DNA of 64,000 nt from Paenibacillus harenae DSM 16969 (GTDB lineage Bacteria; Bacillota; Bacilli; Paenibacillales; Paenibacillaceae), in the NCBI RefSeq assembly GCF_000422465.1, contig NZ_AULV01000013.1:62001-126000 (forward strand), read 5' to 3'. Positions within the stretch are counted from its first letter, which is position 1. The number at the start of each line of letters is the position of its first letter. The notes beneath the pieces were generated by a model. The model had not been told where the DNA came from and made no database searches. It saw nothing but the letters and a program-made list of their open reading frames with translations. Below are positions 25,154 to 35,215 of the stretch, one piece after another. The translations under genes were made by a program, and so were the position numbers.

Positions 25154-28100
25154 TTATTTCTGTCCGTAAATCTTAGGCAGCTTCTTCAGGTCCGCCATGA
25201 CTCTCGCCATGATAATTGCAGCGTCGCTGCGCAGCAGCTTGGCCTTTGGTTCGAAGACGGATCCGTTCTTCGGATTACTCGGATCGATCAGAGATCCTTG
25301 GATAAAGCCCTTCTTCTGTATGGCGATAACGGAAGGGATCGAATAGTAGTCGAAGCTTCCAGAATCCTTGAAAGCTTTATCCAGACCCGTCTTCGCTTTC
25401 TTCGCATCCGTCTCCAGCTTTAAATTTAATGCTCTGGCCAATATAACCGATGCATCCTGACGAGACAATTCAACATCCTCATCGAAGAAGCCTGGTCTTG
25501 TCCCGCGCACGAAACCTGAGCGTGCAGCGGTTTCGATATAACGGTAGTCATAAATGGAGCTTGCATTATTCGCATTCGTAATCGTCTCAGGGTAATACGT
25601 AAAATGCATATCTCCGCCATAATTTAATGGAATATCAAGCGCACGTATAATCATGCGAGTGAACTCGCCGCGTGTAACATAACGGTCTGCGCCGAATATG
25701 CCAATCGGATCGATAGCATTCATTACACCTTTCGCATAGATCGCTTCCATTGCCTCACGAGCATAAGGGTGGTCGTTAATGTCGTTATATCCTCGTGTCA
25801 GCTTGGCAGCAACATAGTAGCCAAATTTCGTAAACGGAACCGTAATGGTACGTTTTTTCTCATCTACGACGCCGCCGATGTTTTCCCATGTGCTGTTATA
25901 AGGATCGAATCGGAATACCGTAATCGTTGTTCCAGCGGTTTGTGCCACGCTTGAATCATACGAAAGTGTAAGCTCGCCTGGTTCAGTCGGCACTAATTCG
26001 CGTCCGAATTGATTCCATCTCTTCGCAAAACTATCTGTTGTTTTCCCAACAATATTCGGGAACGGGAATGGATCAGTTCCCGTTGTCACAGGATCAAATG
26101 CAGGCGATGACGCATCCGGATTGTCAGCTAGTCCGCCATCAATCCAGAACAACGGACTTGCCTTGATATATTGTCTCGCTTGATCCTGGAAGCGATAGCC
26201 GATATGCAGATTGCCTTCAGCCGTGCTGTTCGCAGAATAATTCGCCGGCTGGCTTTCGAACTCGTGACGGTCGACAATACCATCATTCGGACTGGCAATG
26301 GCGAACAAAATATCATTGCCGCTGTATACTTGTCCTGCATGACTGGAGGACGAATTGTATGAAGGCCGAACCAGCTTCGTATTGCTTTCAAATGCGAGAA
26401 CAAGTTTCCCGTCAAACGCTTTATGCGTTTTTTTCATTTCCTCCAAATATTGCGCTCCAGGAATAACTGCCGGTTGATATTCCACTTCAAAGGAGTCTTT
26501 AATTTTATCCTGGCCGCGGGTAATCGTAAATTCGATTTCATTCGACTTATTTGCTTTCAAACCCTTAACGGTTAAGCTGAAGGCATCGATATATTGCGGC
26601 GTGCTTTGGCTGTAGTCAATGAATTTCACTTTCTTAGCCATTTCCTTACCAATCATTAGCGTCTCGGCTCCTGGAGAAGCAATGACAACTTCAACAAAAT
26701 TTTGATTCGTCGTGCGTTTCTCAACCAAAGGAGCAAGAACCGTGTATGGAATTGATGTAGCGTCTATTTCCATCCGGTAGGTAGCTCTTGGTCCGGCTTC
26801 ACCGCTGTTAAATACGGTAATTACATATACCTGTGTGCTGCCATCCTCCGGCATTTGCTGGTTAAGGATTTTGAAATAGAAGTACTGATTATCCACATCA
26901 TAGAAGAAATCAATCTTCGCATCCGGTGTAGAAGCATTCTTATCAGGGCCGGAGTTGAACGGAACCGCAGCATATGGAGCTAACGGTACGCCATTCCGCG
27001 TTGGTGTGAACTCTTTGGTTAAATCCCACTTTACTTCTGTACTCCAATTCGGGGACGAAATATGAACAATGTATTGGTTTTTAGTCGCCAAATTGAAATG
27101 CCCGTTCGCAAAAGCGGTCTCGCCGCCCAAGTCCACGAAATCAAACGTTCCGTAAACATTCAAGCGCGCTTCTTTCGTCGTATAAATGCTGCCCTGCTTT
27201 GGAAAGCTCGCGTCATTTGGCAATGGCTGCGATAGATTAGCGCTGTAAGGGTAAACCCCATCCGTATTTGGTGCCGGGATGACAGGCAGATTCGTAGGAA
27301 CAATGTTGAATTTTAATGTATTCTCATAATTGTTCTTCGCTGTGCGGAATACGAATTTAACCGTGTTCTCTCCGGCTTTGTTAAGTATATTGAAAATCGA
27401 TTCAGCAGTTCCGCTAGGCTTAAAGGAAGTCGCGGAACCATTTGCAACTAACGGAATCTCAACATTATTAATGTAAAGAAATACAGACTGCTTATTTGTC
27501 CCCGAATCGACATATAACACTTCCGATTCATTGGCAATATTAAATAGCTGTCCATTAAATAATCCTAGCTTGTTTAACAAAATCAACGGATCCGTGTCTC
27601 TTACCGAATCATACTCAACCTTCATACCTTCAACCAATGTATTGAATTTTACATATGGTCCATATAACAGTTTCGCTATAATCGTCTTCACTTCAGATGA
27701 ACCAGAAGCGTTATTAAGTTTGAAGGTAATTGAATTCGTACCGAAAGTCGGAAGTTTGCTGATTTCAACAAACAAGCGTAAAAACGGAACGGATTGATTA
27801 TTTACCGTACGATAAACAATTTCGGTATGATCGATTTGTTTAAATACGGTTTGCGTACTTCCCTGGTTAATTGACAATAAATTGGTATACGCCCCATTAA
27901 GACTCGAATAGTTGCCGACCAACACCTCTACTCCCATTGGCATGGCATAAACATTAACCCCGTCACTTGGGATATCCGTCCCTTGAAGCCCTTGAAGACG
28001 TCCCGTATTAATCGAAGGCGAAGTCATTGTTGGATCGTAACCGGACAAATAATTGATATCGTAAATATAAGCTTTATTTTTATCGCGCAGGACGTACTTA

Positions 28101-29263
28101 TTCCATTCGGACGCTTGGTATGCAGGGCCATTCGGCGCAATCAACCGGAATTGATTATCCACATCAAACGTAAGGGCTGGCATACTAAAAGTATAACTTA
28201 CCGTAATGAACTTGGTGGTACTGTCAATAACGGTAGGCGAAATTGTAATTGAACCAGCATCCGGATAAGTTGAATCCGTAACCGTTTCGTTAGCCTTCTT
28301 ATGTTCCCGCTTTAACATGTACTGAAGATTTGCTGCTGTAGGATCTAATGTGTTCGCTGGGGTACCGTTTAAATCCTTTAATGGAAGCGGCAGAATAACT
28401 TTGCCGACTAATTTCACATTACTAAGGTCAGTACTTGTTGTAGAAAAATTTAAGTTTTGTTCGTAGTTTACCAAAGTTGGTGTGGAGTCTTTCATTTTTA
28501 AATCATAGAAGGTAACTTCTCCATTATAAAATGCGATTTCACGTGTTGTTTCAATAATTTGGCCATTATTATGGACCTTTAGAACAACTTTATTGATCCC
28601 TTTCTGAATACTTAGCAAGGATGTACTGAAACGGCTATCGCCCGATGACGTGGAGACGTTAAATTCGTAGCTCCTTTCATTGATAACGACGGTAACCTTC
28701 TGAGCGTTCGGCGCTTTACCGGAAATAACGATTTCGCCTGTTTGTTTGATAACAGGGGCTGTAGAATACAGCATCGTCGGCTCTTCTTCAGGCATTGTGA
28801 AATCTTTATTTTCGAACGTAACCTTCAGATCATATAGCATAGGGCTGTTGCGATACTCAATGTAAATGGATTCGCTGACGGTTGATGTGCCCGCGATCCC
28901 TTTGAGCGTAATTTTGTTTAATCCGGGAAACAACGTCAGGTTAGAAATTTTAAGACTATTATCGCCTGATGTCGTAGAAATACCTGTTGTAATTTCTTGG
29001 GTTGTATTCACTTCTGTTTCTTTTGTTCCATCCCAAGTAATTTGTTTTACATTGTAGCTGATTGAGTTACCGACTACGCCATTAATCGTTCCTTCAAGCG
29101 TAACGCTTTGGCTGGATACGATCCTCGCGTTGCCGGGTCTGTCCTGCTCATTTGGAAATAGAAAATAAGACCCTGCGGCCGAAGCCTCCTGCGGGCTTCC
29201 GAACGGCGGTACCAGCGTGATGAACAGCGCCAGTGCAAGAATGAATGAAAGTACTCTTTTCAA
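25154..29263 (-). CDS. Very large exported protein with C-terminal SLH domains
   Basis: 1369 aa, TTG start at 29263 (MKRVLSFILALALFITLVPP) with AAAGGAGG 9 bases upstream. The signal peptide ends EASAA. The N-terminal third has repeats of about 100 residues (SLKISNLTLFPGLNKITLKG, RFSTSLLSIQKGINKVVLKV, FLRLFVEISKLPTFGTNSI; each followed by an acidic or neutral strand), resembling Ig-like cadherin or glucodextranase folds. The middle part is unassigned beta-structure. Three SLH domains occupy the last 190 residues (VTRGEFTRMIIRALDI, LSRQDASVILARALNL, LLRSDAAIIMARVMADL). It should sit on pyruvylated wall polymer like the other SLH proteins. Similar long SLH proteins often follow S-layer genes in Paenibacillus, but the function is unknown. 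Confidence 0.88.
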   Translation of the reverse strand: MKRVLSFILALALFITLVPPFGSPQEASAAGSYFLFPNEQDRPGNARIVSSQSVTLEGTINGVVGNSISYNVKQITWDGTKETEVNTTQEITTGISTTSGDNSLKISNLTLFPGLNKITLKGIAGTSTVSESIYIEYRNSPMLYDLKVTFENKDFTMPEEEPTMLYSTAPVIKQTGEIVISGKAPNAQKVTVVINERSYEFNVSTSSGDSRFSTSLLSIQKGINKVVLKVHNNGQIIETTREIAFYNGEVTFYDLKMKDSTPTLVNYEQNLNFSTTSTDLSNVKLVGKVILPLPLKDLNGTPANTLDPTAANLQYMLKREHKKANETVTDSTYPDAGSITISPTVIDSTTKFITVSYTFSMPALTFDVDNQFRLIAPNGPAYQASEWNKYVLRDKNKAYIYDINYLSGYDPTMTSPSINTGRLQGLQGTDIPSDGVNVYAMPMGVEVLVGNYSSLNGAYTNLLSINQGSTQTVFKQIDHTEIVYRTVNNQSVPFLRLFVEISKLPTFGTNSITFKLNNASGSSEVKTIIAKLLYGPYVKFNTLVEGMKVEYDSVRDTDPLILLNKLGLFNGQLFNIANESEVLYVDSGTNKQSVFLYINNVEIPLVANGSATSFKPSGTAESIFNILNKAGENTVKFVFRTAKNNYENTLKFNIVPTNLPVIPAPNTDGVYPYSANLSQPLPNDASFPKQGSIYTTKEARLNVYGTFDFVDLGGETAFANGHFNLATKNQYIVHISSPNWSTEVKWDLTKEFTPTRNGVPLAPYAAVPFNSGPDKNASTPDAKIDFFYDVDNQYFYFKILNQQMPEDGSTQVYVITVFNSGEAGPRATYRMEIDATSIPYTVLAPLVEKRTTNQNFVEVVIASPGAETLMIGKEMAKKVKFIDYSQSTPQYIDAFSLTVKGLKANKSNEIEFTITRGQDKIKDSFEVEYQPAVIPGAQYLEEMKKTHKAFDGKLVLAFESNTKLVRPSYNSSSSHAGQVYSGNDILFAIASPNDGIVDRHEFESQPANYSANSTAEGNLHIGYRFQDQARQYIKASPLFWIDGGLADNPDASSPAFDPVTTGTDPFPFPNIVGKTTDSFAKRWNQFGRELVPTEPGELTLSYDSSVAQTAGTTITVFRFDPYNSTWENIGGVVDEKKRTITVPFTKFGYYVAAKLTRGYNDINDHPYAREAMEAIYAKGVMNAIDPIGIFGADRYVTRGEFTRMIIRALDIPLNYGGDMHFTYYPETITNANNASSIYDYRYIETAARSGFVRGTRPGFFDEDVELSRQDASVILARALNLKLETDAKKAKTGLDKAFKDSGSFDYYSIPSVIAIQKKGFIQGSLIDPSNPKNGSVFEPKAKLLRSDAAIIMARVMADLKKLPKIYGQK

Positions 29264-29481
29264 AACTGTGTTCCTCCTTTATGTATATAACTTACATGGG
29301 TATTAGAGTAATGATCGAACCTGCGGATATTCAGCGTAATCTTTATAACCGCTTCTCCCCTTTCCTCTTAAGTCAGCCTTCATTCCTTGCAGTTAGACGC
29401 GCTGACCGCAGAAAAGTCCTGTATAGTTGTTATCGGTTCCGAGTTCCCATTTTTTTAGGTATTCGTTTAATAATTTGCCAC

Positions 29482-29585
29482 TAGAAGAAACACCTATTGG
29501 CGTCCTTCTCAAGGAAGCAATTATTTCGCGGAGAAATTTAAGCTTACATATATGATCGAAACTTATAATTGCTTAGAATCGAATA
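29482..29585. repeat. Interspersed intergenic repeat, copy 3
   Basis: Shares with copies 2 and 4: AGAAGAAACACCTATTGGCG, TTTCGCGGAGAAATTTAAGC, CATATATGATCGAAACTTAT, TTGCTTAGAATC. It ends at a stem-loop (29582-29645). The remaining part of the 638-base gap (29264-29481 and 29650-29860) shows no gene. Confidence 0.65.
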
Positions 29586-29645
29586 AAGCCGCCTTTCGGC
29601 AGCCCCTGGATTGTTGGGATAAGGGGAGCGAAAGCCAGCTTTATT
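29582..29645. terminator. Long stem-loop next to repeat copy 3
   Basis: AATAAAGCCGCCTTTCG (29582-29598) pairs with CGAAAGCCAGCTTTATT (29629-29645) with two mismatches; an inner CCCCT/AGGGG stem continues it. It has no strong U-run on either strand, so it may be part of the repeat rather than a terminator. Confidence 0.45.
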
Positions 29646-29860
29646 TGAAATTTTGAGACTAAATAATTGTATTTCCCCTGAATGAGGGATTTATTTTCAC
29701 ACTTTGAACCTAAACAACGATTGTCGAAGGTACTCATTACGGATTGAGCGGTATAGTTTCAATCCTCGAAACTAAGCGGCTGCGAAATCGATTGTCATCG
29801 ATTTTAATTTCAGATTTTGACACTAACTTCAGCGTCATGTCACTTGATACTCATGCGCAT

Positions 29861-29896
29861 AAAAAAAGCTCCAAGTTCCTAATGGAACTCAGAGCT
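29861..29896 (-). terminator. Terminator after tagO
   Basis: On the minus strand AGCTC..AGTTCC, loop ATTA, GGAACT..GAGCT and TTTTTT (29866-29861). It is 6 bases past the stop. Confidence 0.9.
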
Positions 29897-29901
29897 CTTG
29901 C

Positions 29902-31044
29902 TTATTTCGAACGCGATTCCGAAGTCACTTTGAACCGAAGCCGCATGCGGTTTAAGAAATTGATAAGCGGCTTGCGCGTTTTGTCTACGATGCCGATGAC
30001 CTCTGCGCCGATCTGCAGGAAGAACATCAGCATGCAAATGACGGCGAAGGTGATCCAGTTGGCTGCGCTGGACTGGACGACTGCGGATTGAACGATGGCC
30101 AGTGCGCCGAATACGGCCGCAACGCCCCAGATGATGAGAACGGTTCGGCGGTGGCTGAAGCCAAGATCGCGCAGACGGTGGTGCAAATGGCCTTTGTCCG
30201 GCGCAAAGATCGGCTTCTTGTTCACCCAGCGGCGAACGATAGCGAAGAACGTATCCGACAGCGGCACTCCGATAATAAGCAGCGGCGTTACGAACGAAAC
30301 GATCGTTACCTGCTTGAACCCAAGCATGGACAGCGTCGCCAGACTGAAGCCGAGAAACAGCGAGCCCGAATCGCCCATGAAAATTTTGGCCGGGTGAAAG
30401 TTGAATACGAGAAATCCGACGATTCCGCCGAGCAGCAGCGTGCTGAGCAGGATGACCGGCTGAAAGCCCATCAAGGAGGCCATGACCACGATCGTTGCGA
30501 TCGCGATGCCGGACACGCCAGCGGCGAGACCGTCCAGACCGTCGATCAAATTAATGGCGTTCGTCACGCCGACGATCCATAGAATCGTCAGCGGTATGCT
30601 GATCCAGCCTTCAATCGGCTGCATCGATTCGCCGAACGGAATGTTCACCAGGTCGATCTTCACGCCGAAGCCGAACACGACGACGCATGCCGCCGCGATC
30701 TGGCCGAGCAGCTTCACTTTGGCCGACAGCTCGAACCGGTCGTCGAACGCGCCAAGAATGATAATGATCGTACCGCCGACAAGCAGCGCATGAATCATGT
30801 TCAAATCCTGCGCGCGGAGCAAGCCTTCCGGAATGAACGGCGACACCAGGAAGAATGCTCCTACGAATGCAATATAAATAGCGAGACCGCCAAGACGCGG
30901 CATAATGCGCGTATGTACCTTGCGGTGGTTGGGTTTGTCTATTGCGCCGATTTTAAAAGCGAATTTCTTCACTAAAGGCGTCATTGCAAGAGCTAATACG
31001 AGAGCAAGAATAAATCCAATAGTATACAGCAAGCCGACTGGCAT
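29902..31044 (-). CDS. tagO: Undecaprenyl-phosphate GlcNAc-1-phosphate transferase
   Basis: 380 aa. ATG at 31044 (MPVGLLYTIGFILALV) with GGGGAG 9 bases upstream. It is a polytopic membrane protein (about 10-11 helices) of the MraY/WecA family with the hallmark motifs GAFDDRFEL, NAINLIDGLDGLAAG and FMGDSGSLFLGF, and the cytoplasmic loop HLHHRLRDLGFSHR. It transfers GlcNAc-1-P from UDP-GlcNAc to undecaprenyl phosphate, the first step of wall teichoic acid or secondary cell-wall polymer assembly. tagA, csaB and the DUF5693 gene lie directly upstream on the same strand and provide later steps. In B. subtilis tagO is close to degS-degU; here S-layer genes separate them. Confidence 0.95.
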   Translation of the reverse strand: MPVGLLYTIGFILALVLALAMTPLVKKFAFKIGAIDKPNHRKVHTRIMPRLGGLAIYIAFVGAFFLVSPFIPEGLLRAQDLNMIHALLVGGTIIIILGAFDDRFELSAKVKLLGQIAAACVVVFGFGVKIDLVNIPFGESMQPIEGWISIPLTILWIVGVTNAINLIDGLDGLAAGVSGIAIATIVVMASLMGFQPVILLSTLLLGGIVGFLVFNFHPAKIFMGDSGSLFLGFSLATLSMLGFKQVTIVSFVTPLLIIGVPLSDTFFAIVRRWVNKKPIFAPDKGHLHHRLRDLGFSHRRTVLIIWGVAAVFGALAIVQSAVVQSSAANWITFAVICMLMFFLQIGAEVIGIVDKTRKPLINFLNRMRLRFKVTSESRSK

Positions 31045-31148
31045 GGTGTGCAACTCCCCTTTTCCTTCTACCGAAGTGAATTATACTCCGATTGAAAAAG
31101 AAACTCCAATCCCGTTTTCAACCGATTTTCACCGATTTTTCGGGATTA

Positions 31149-31910
31149 TTACGGTGTAACCCGAGGTTTTGTTACGTTTTCTTTGTCGCGAAGCACTTTC
31201 ACGACGAATTTCGGTAAAACAAGCATCCTTTTGTACCGTTTCGGCTCTTGCAGCAGGCGGTAAAACCATTCAAGCCGAAGCTTCTGGAAAATAACCGGTG
31301 CCCGTTTCAATTTACCTGAAACGATGTCGAAGGTGCCGCCGACTCCCATAATGAGAGGCACACCAAGCCGCTGCTTATACTTGGCAATCCACGGTTCTTG
31401 CGTTTCAGCCCCGCGTGCGACAAACAACAGGTCGGGAGCAGCCTGGCGGATTGCCTCTACGACTTCCTCATCCTGTTCCGGTCCAAAAAATCCGTTGCGT
31501 ACGCCGACGATCCGGACCTGCGGATATTGCAGCTGCAGCTTCTCCGCCGCCGCTTCAATAATCTCCTGCGACGTGCCCAGCAAATACGCCTTCCACCTGC
31601 GCGACTCGCCTCGCTCGAACAGCCGGTGCAGCAGTTCAAAGCCCGTTACGCGCTCCGCCACCGGATGTCCGACGTAATTCGCCGCCCAGACGACGCCTGC
31701 GCCGTCCGGCACGATCAGATCCGCGCGTCTCATCATCGCGCCGTACTTCGGATCTTCCACGGCGGCCATCACCATGATCGGATTGGCCGTTATAATATGC
31801 GTCGGCCGTCTTTCTTCTATAGCTTTCGTTAGATAATCAACCGTCTCCTCCATGTTCATTTTGGAAAACGGTATGCCGTAGATCGGCACGGTCGGTATAG
31901 TTCTAGACAA
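31149..31910 (-). CDS. tagA: TagA/WecG/CpsF-family glycosyltransferase
   Basis: 253 aa, TTG start at 31910; its ribosome binding site GAGGTG is made from the last codons of csaB. This is a GT26-family enzyme: conserved THIITANPIMVMAA, LIVPDGAGVVWAA (catalytic Asp), ERVTGFELLHRLFE, PDLLFVARGAETQEPW and GVGGTFDIVSGKLKRAP, then a basic amphipathic C-terminus (FYRLLQEPKRYKRM) for membrane contact. TagA adds ManNAc from UDP-ManNAc to undecaprenyl-PP-GlcNAc, completing the disaccharide linkage unit of wall polymer. Translation is probably coupled to csaB, 7 bases away. tagO follows 104 bases downstream. Confidence 0.93.
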   Translation of the reverse strand: MSRTIPTVPIYGIPFSKMNMEETVDYLTKAIEERRPTHIITANPIMVMAAVEDPKYGAMMRRADLIVPDGAGVVWAANYVGHPVAERVTGFELLHRLFERGESRRWKAYLLGTSQEIIEAAAEKLQLQYPQVRIVGVRNGFFGPEQDEEVVEAIRQAAPDLLFVARGAETQEPWIAKYKQRLGVPLIMGVGGTFDIVSGKLKRAPVIFQKLRLEWFYRLLQEPKRYKRMLVLPKFVVKVLRDKENVTKPRVTP

Positions 31911-31917
31911 GAGGAAA

Positions 31918-33069
31918 TCACCTCAATATGGTATGACGAAGCAATTGAACGATTTGTTGCGCCGGTTTCTGCGATTGCCGCTTCAGCAGGTCGATCGCCG
32001 GCTTGTGCGCCGCCCGCCAGTCGGCTTTGCGTTCAAGCAGCGAACAAGCCGCGCTTGCGAAAGCTTCGGCATCGAGCCGCTCAGTCGTGCCGATCGCTTC
32101 TATTCCTAATCGATGCAAAAATTGATCGATCTTCGGGTCGTAAGACAAGCCAAGCATCGGCACCATTTGGTTGGCGGCGTAAATGAGCGCATGGAGGCGC
32201 ATGCCGAACAAAGCGTCGCACCGGCTGACCTCAAGCAGCATCTGCTGCGGGTCGTCGCCGGCGGCGGCCAGCTCGGCGGAGGAACCCTCGCCGAGCCGGC
32301 CGCCAAGCCGTTCCATCACCAGCTCCGACGTTTGCGCGTCGGAGGGGGTGTGGAACGGCAGGAAGCGCAGCCGCACGGGCATGCGCTTCGACAGCGCGGC
32401 CAGCGCATCCGCGGCGCGGACAAGGTCGGCGCCGTCGCTGCGCCAGCGGCGCAGGGAGACGCCGACCACCGGCGGCTCTCCCGCGCGAAGCGCGGCCGGG
32501 CCCGCTGACGCGGCGCCGGCCGGCAGCGGCAGCCCCATGACCGGATCGGGTACTACCTCGATCCGGTCCACAGGCACGCCGATCCGCCCGAGCAAAGCGG
32601 CGGATTCGGCGTCCCGCACCGAAACATACGCGCTGCGCTTCATGACGCCGCGAATGAGCGGATCCATCCAGCGGCGGTTTACGGGGCCGATGCCCTGCGA
32701 ATAAGCGAACGTCGGCTTGCCGAGCAGCTGGGCGAGCTTCATGACGCCCGTATAATACGGGATCGTCTTCGCGCTCGTCGCGTCCTGCAGCAGGCTGCCT
32801 CCGCCGCTGATCAGTCCGTCGCTGCCCCGCAGCGCCTTCCACAAATCGCCGGGGTGCATGCGGCGCACCGCCTCCACGCCGTACATCCGGCTCGTCCATG
32901 CCGGATCAGCCGACAACACGACGGGCTGCACCTGCACGTCCTGCGCATGGCCCTGCTCTTCCAATGCAAGAAGGATCGATCTAAGCACCGCTTCGTCGCC
33001 GCTATTGTGAAAGCCGTAATAACCGGAGATGACTATTCGGCGAACTTGCGAATGATGGCCGGTGCCCAT
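31918..33069 (-). CDS. csaB: CsaB, polysaccharide pyruvyl transferase
   Basis: 383 aa. ATG at 33069 (MGTGHHSQVRRIVISGYYG) with GGAAGGAG 10 bases upstream, overlapping the end of the DUF5693 gene by 37 bases. Longer frames upstream are shadows of that gene. Motifs: SGYYGFHNSGDEAVL, DGLISGGGSLLQDATS, FAYSQGIGPV, the PEP-site region VSVRDAESA and FGMRLHALIYAA. CsaB puts ketal-linked pyruvate on the secondary cell-wall polymer, which SLH domains recognise. That makes it the functional partner of the four SLH proteins here. The gene is very GC-rich. It is a central member of the operon pgcA/DUF5693/csaB/tagA/tagO. Confidence 0.95.
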   Translation of the reverse strand: MGTGHHSQVRRIVISGYYGFHNSGDEAVLRSILLALEEQGHAQDVQVQPVVLSADPAWTSRMYGVEAVRRMHPGDLWKALRGSDGLISGGGSLLQDATSAKTIPYYTGVMKLAQLLGKPTFAYSQGIGPVNRRWMDPLIRGVMKRSAYVSVRDAESAALLGRIGVPVDRIEVVPDPVMGLPLPAGAASAGPAALRAGEPPVVGVSLRRWRSDGADLVRAADALAALSKRMPVRLRFLPFHTPSDAQTSELVMERLGGRLGEGSSAELAAAGDDPQQMLLEVSRCDALFGMRLHALIYAANQMVPMLGLSYDPKIDQFLHRLGIEAIGTTERLDAEAFASAACSLLERKADWRAAHKPAIDLLKRQSQKPAQQIVQLLRHTILR

Positions 33070-35177
33070 TTGCGTAAAGCTCCTTCCACTAACTGCCATG
33101 CCAGAATCAGAATGCAGCCGATCACGATGCCTGCACCAAGTCCGAGCAGCACGCGAATAATCGAAATATAGAGCGGCGTATGGATATGCGCGAACGTATC
33201 CACCATCGACAGTTGGCCGATCGAACCGATAATGACCAGCAACCATGCCGCGCGGTAACGAAGGGACAGGAATAAGCCCAGAAGCAGCAGCGGATGCGCC
33301 AGCAAAAACTCCTTGAAGCGCGGACGGACGCCGAAGGTAGACTCCAGCCAACCGCGGATTAAGAGCTCGATGGACGATACCTGTCCGGCATTGCCCGTAC
33401 GCGACAGATAGTAATAACCGATGGCGCCGATAACGGCCGCCAGCAATATCCAGGTCAACGTAATCGGCTTTGATAAAATGTCGCGCAGCTTGCCGATCGA
33501 TAGTTGTCCGTTATAAAGGAAGACATACACCGCGACAAGCGCGATCGGAGCAAGATGCAGCAGACTTACGCCACGGAATTGCTCCAGTACCAGGCTGTAC
33601 GTAATGTTATTCAACAGCCCGAACACCATCGGCACAGCCATTAAAGAAATTAACGTAGCAACGACAAACCAATTTATCGCAATGCCGAAGCGGCGCCCGG
33701 TCGTCAAGGCCGGGAACACCCAGCTCATGCGCCCGCCGTTGTCGTATACCGCACCCGGCTGGTGAAGCGCCTTCGAGGACTGACTGCGGCCAACCGACCA
33801 ATCGGTTCCGCCGATCATCCGTCTCTCGCCGATCGTTCGCGAATAAATCCGGTTCATGACCCATACGAGTCCGAGCGTCGGTGCGCTAATGGCTGCCCCG
33901 AGCGCAAGCGCCTGCTCCATGATGGAGCTGTTCATCACATATAAGCCTGCGCTGCCGGCGATGCCAAGCAGAAACACGGGAATATACACGCCCGGAACAA
34001 ATGCGCCTGCCAATAAAGCAATCAACGCAACCGCGCCTATAGCGACAATGCCTCGCAGAGGCTTGGACCAGGAAGGCTGATCGAATTCAAACGGCTGCGG
34101 CGTGCCTGGCTCGAAGCCGGCTTCCGCAAGCGTAGCCGCAACGCCGTTCTCGCCTTTCATCGTTTCGCTGAGCTTGTCCACGGAATGAACGTATTTGGCT
34201 TTTTCCGTATTGCTTTGAATCGTCCCGTTCAGGAAGAACATGCGAATATTCCGGTCCTTCGCCGCCAGCAGGAAGCGGTCCGTAATCGCGCCGGGAGACA
34301 TTTCGAGTCCATCCTTCTCGGACAAGGAATACAGTCTTACTACATTATAATTTGTAAGATATGCTAATTTATTTATGCCCTTTTGAGGTTTTTTCAAATT
34401 TTCGATCGTTGCGATGCCGATATTGTATTTATTCAACAGCTCTGCGAAGCCATCCAAGCTCTTCAGCTCGGCCTGATCGGATGCGCCCTTCACCGTATCG
34501 CCGTCGAATAATACGCGGTTTACCCCAAGCTCGCTCAAGCTTCCCAGAAGCATGTCCATCTCATCTTGGTCATACGGCCGCATCCGATCCGAAAATCTCG
34601 GCAAAATACGCAAGCCTGCATTTTGAATCGCTTCAAGCGACATCGGATCGAACGTCATCGTTTTCATAAGCGATTCCGCTACCGGCAGTTCCACGACGAT
34701 GCCGTTCCGTCCGTCAAACGTCCAGCTCGTGTAGGCCGCATCGATATGATCGAAGGCCTCGCGGACAATCGGTCCGACCTTTTCTTCTTCTTCCGGTCCA
34801 TTAAATAAGATATAAGTGAAATTTTGTCTCACCGGTTCAAACTTGCCCTGAAGCAGCGCCGCATCCCGCGAGTTGTAATAGGTCAGCCTGCCCGATTGCA
34901 ACAGCTCCTTCAATGAGCTCTCGTATACCGCCATCGTTGTAACGCCGGATTTCTTAAGCAGCTCCAAATGCTCGGTCACAAACTCCTGCGGACTCGCTTG
35001 AAGCTCGGAAATTTCGATGATATCGCGGTAGTCGAACACATACTCGACTTGCTTCGAGCCTCTCTCCATCTCCATCCGTACAGCGCCTAGCGGGAGTGCC
35101 GCCGCGACGCCCAGCAAGGCAATGATCCATAATGCCGTTTTTGCCCGCCGATTCCATTGCTGCCATCGTAAAAACAC
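33033..35177 (-). CDS. DUF5693-type polytopic membrane protein
   Basis: 714 aa, GTG start at 35177 with GGAGG 6 bases upstream. A membrane anchor (KTALWIIALLGVAAALPLGA) is followed by an exocytoplasmic domain of about 350 residues in TIM-barrel-like style (GVTTMAVYESSLKELLQSG, GLRILPRFSDR, GVNRVLFDG, NIGIATIENL, VVRLYSLSEKDGLEM). About ten membrane helices follow from residue 380 to the end. I associate this architecture with DUF5693, usually found directly before csaB; the function is unknown. The 37-base overlap with csaB implies a linked role, such as export, modification or assembly of the pyruvylated polymer. Confidence 0.8.
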   Translation of the reverse strand: MFLRWQQWNRRAKTALWIIALLGVAAALPLGAVRMEMERGSKQVEYVFDYRDIIEISELQASPQEFVTEHLELLKKSGVTTMAVYESSLKELLQSGRLTYYNSRDAALLQGKFEPVRQNFTYILFNGPEEEEKVGPIVREAFDHIDAAYTSWTFDGRNGIVVELPVAESLMKTMTFDPMSLEAIQNAGLRILPRFSDRMRPYDQDEMDMLLGSLSELGVNRVLFDGDTVKGASDQAELKSLDGFAELLNKYNIGIATIENLKKPQKGINKLAYLTNYNVVRLYSLSEKDGLEMSPGAITDRFLLAAKDRNIRMFFLNGTIQSNTEKAKYVHSVDKLSETMKGENGVAATLAEAGFEPGTPQPFEFDQPSWSKPLRGIVAIGAVALIALLAGAFVPGVYIPVFLLGIAGSAGLYVMNSSIMEQALALGAAISAPTLGLVWVMNRIYSRTIGERRMIGGTDWSVGRSQSSKALHQPGAVYDNGGRMSWVFPALTTGRRFGIAINWFVVATLISLMAVPMVFGLLNNITYSLVLEQFRGVSLLHLAPIALVAVYVFLYNGQLSIGKLRDILSKPITLTWILLAAVIGAIGYYYLSRTGNAGQVSSIELLIRGWLESTFGVRPRFKEFLLAHPLLLLGLFLSLRYRAAWLLVIIGSIGQLSMVDTFAHIHTPLYISIIRVLLGLGAGIVIGCILILAWQLVEGALRKWAPAIIRKFAE

Positions 35178-35215
35178 GAAATTCCTCCGTTCTAAAGCGG
35201 TTAGTTATCGTTTGG

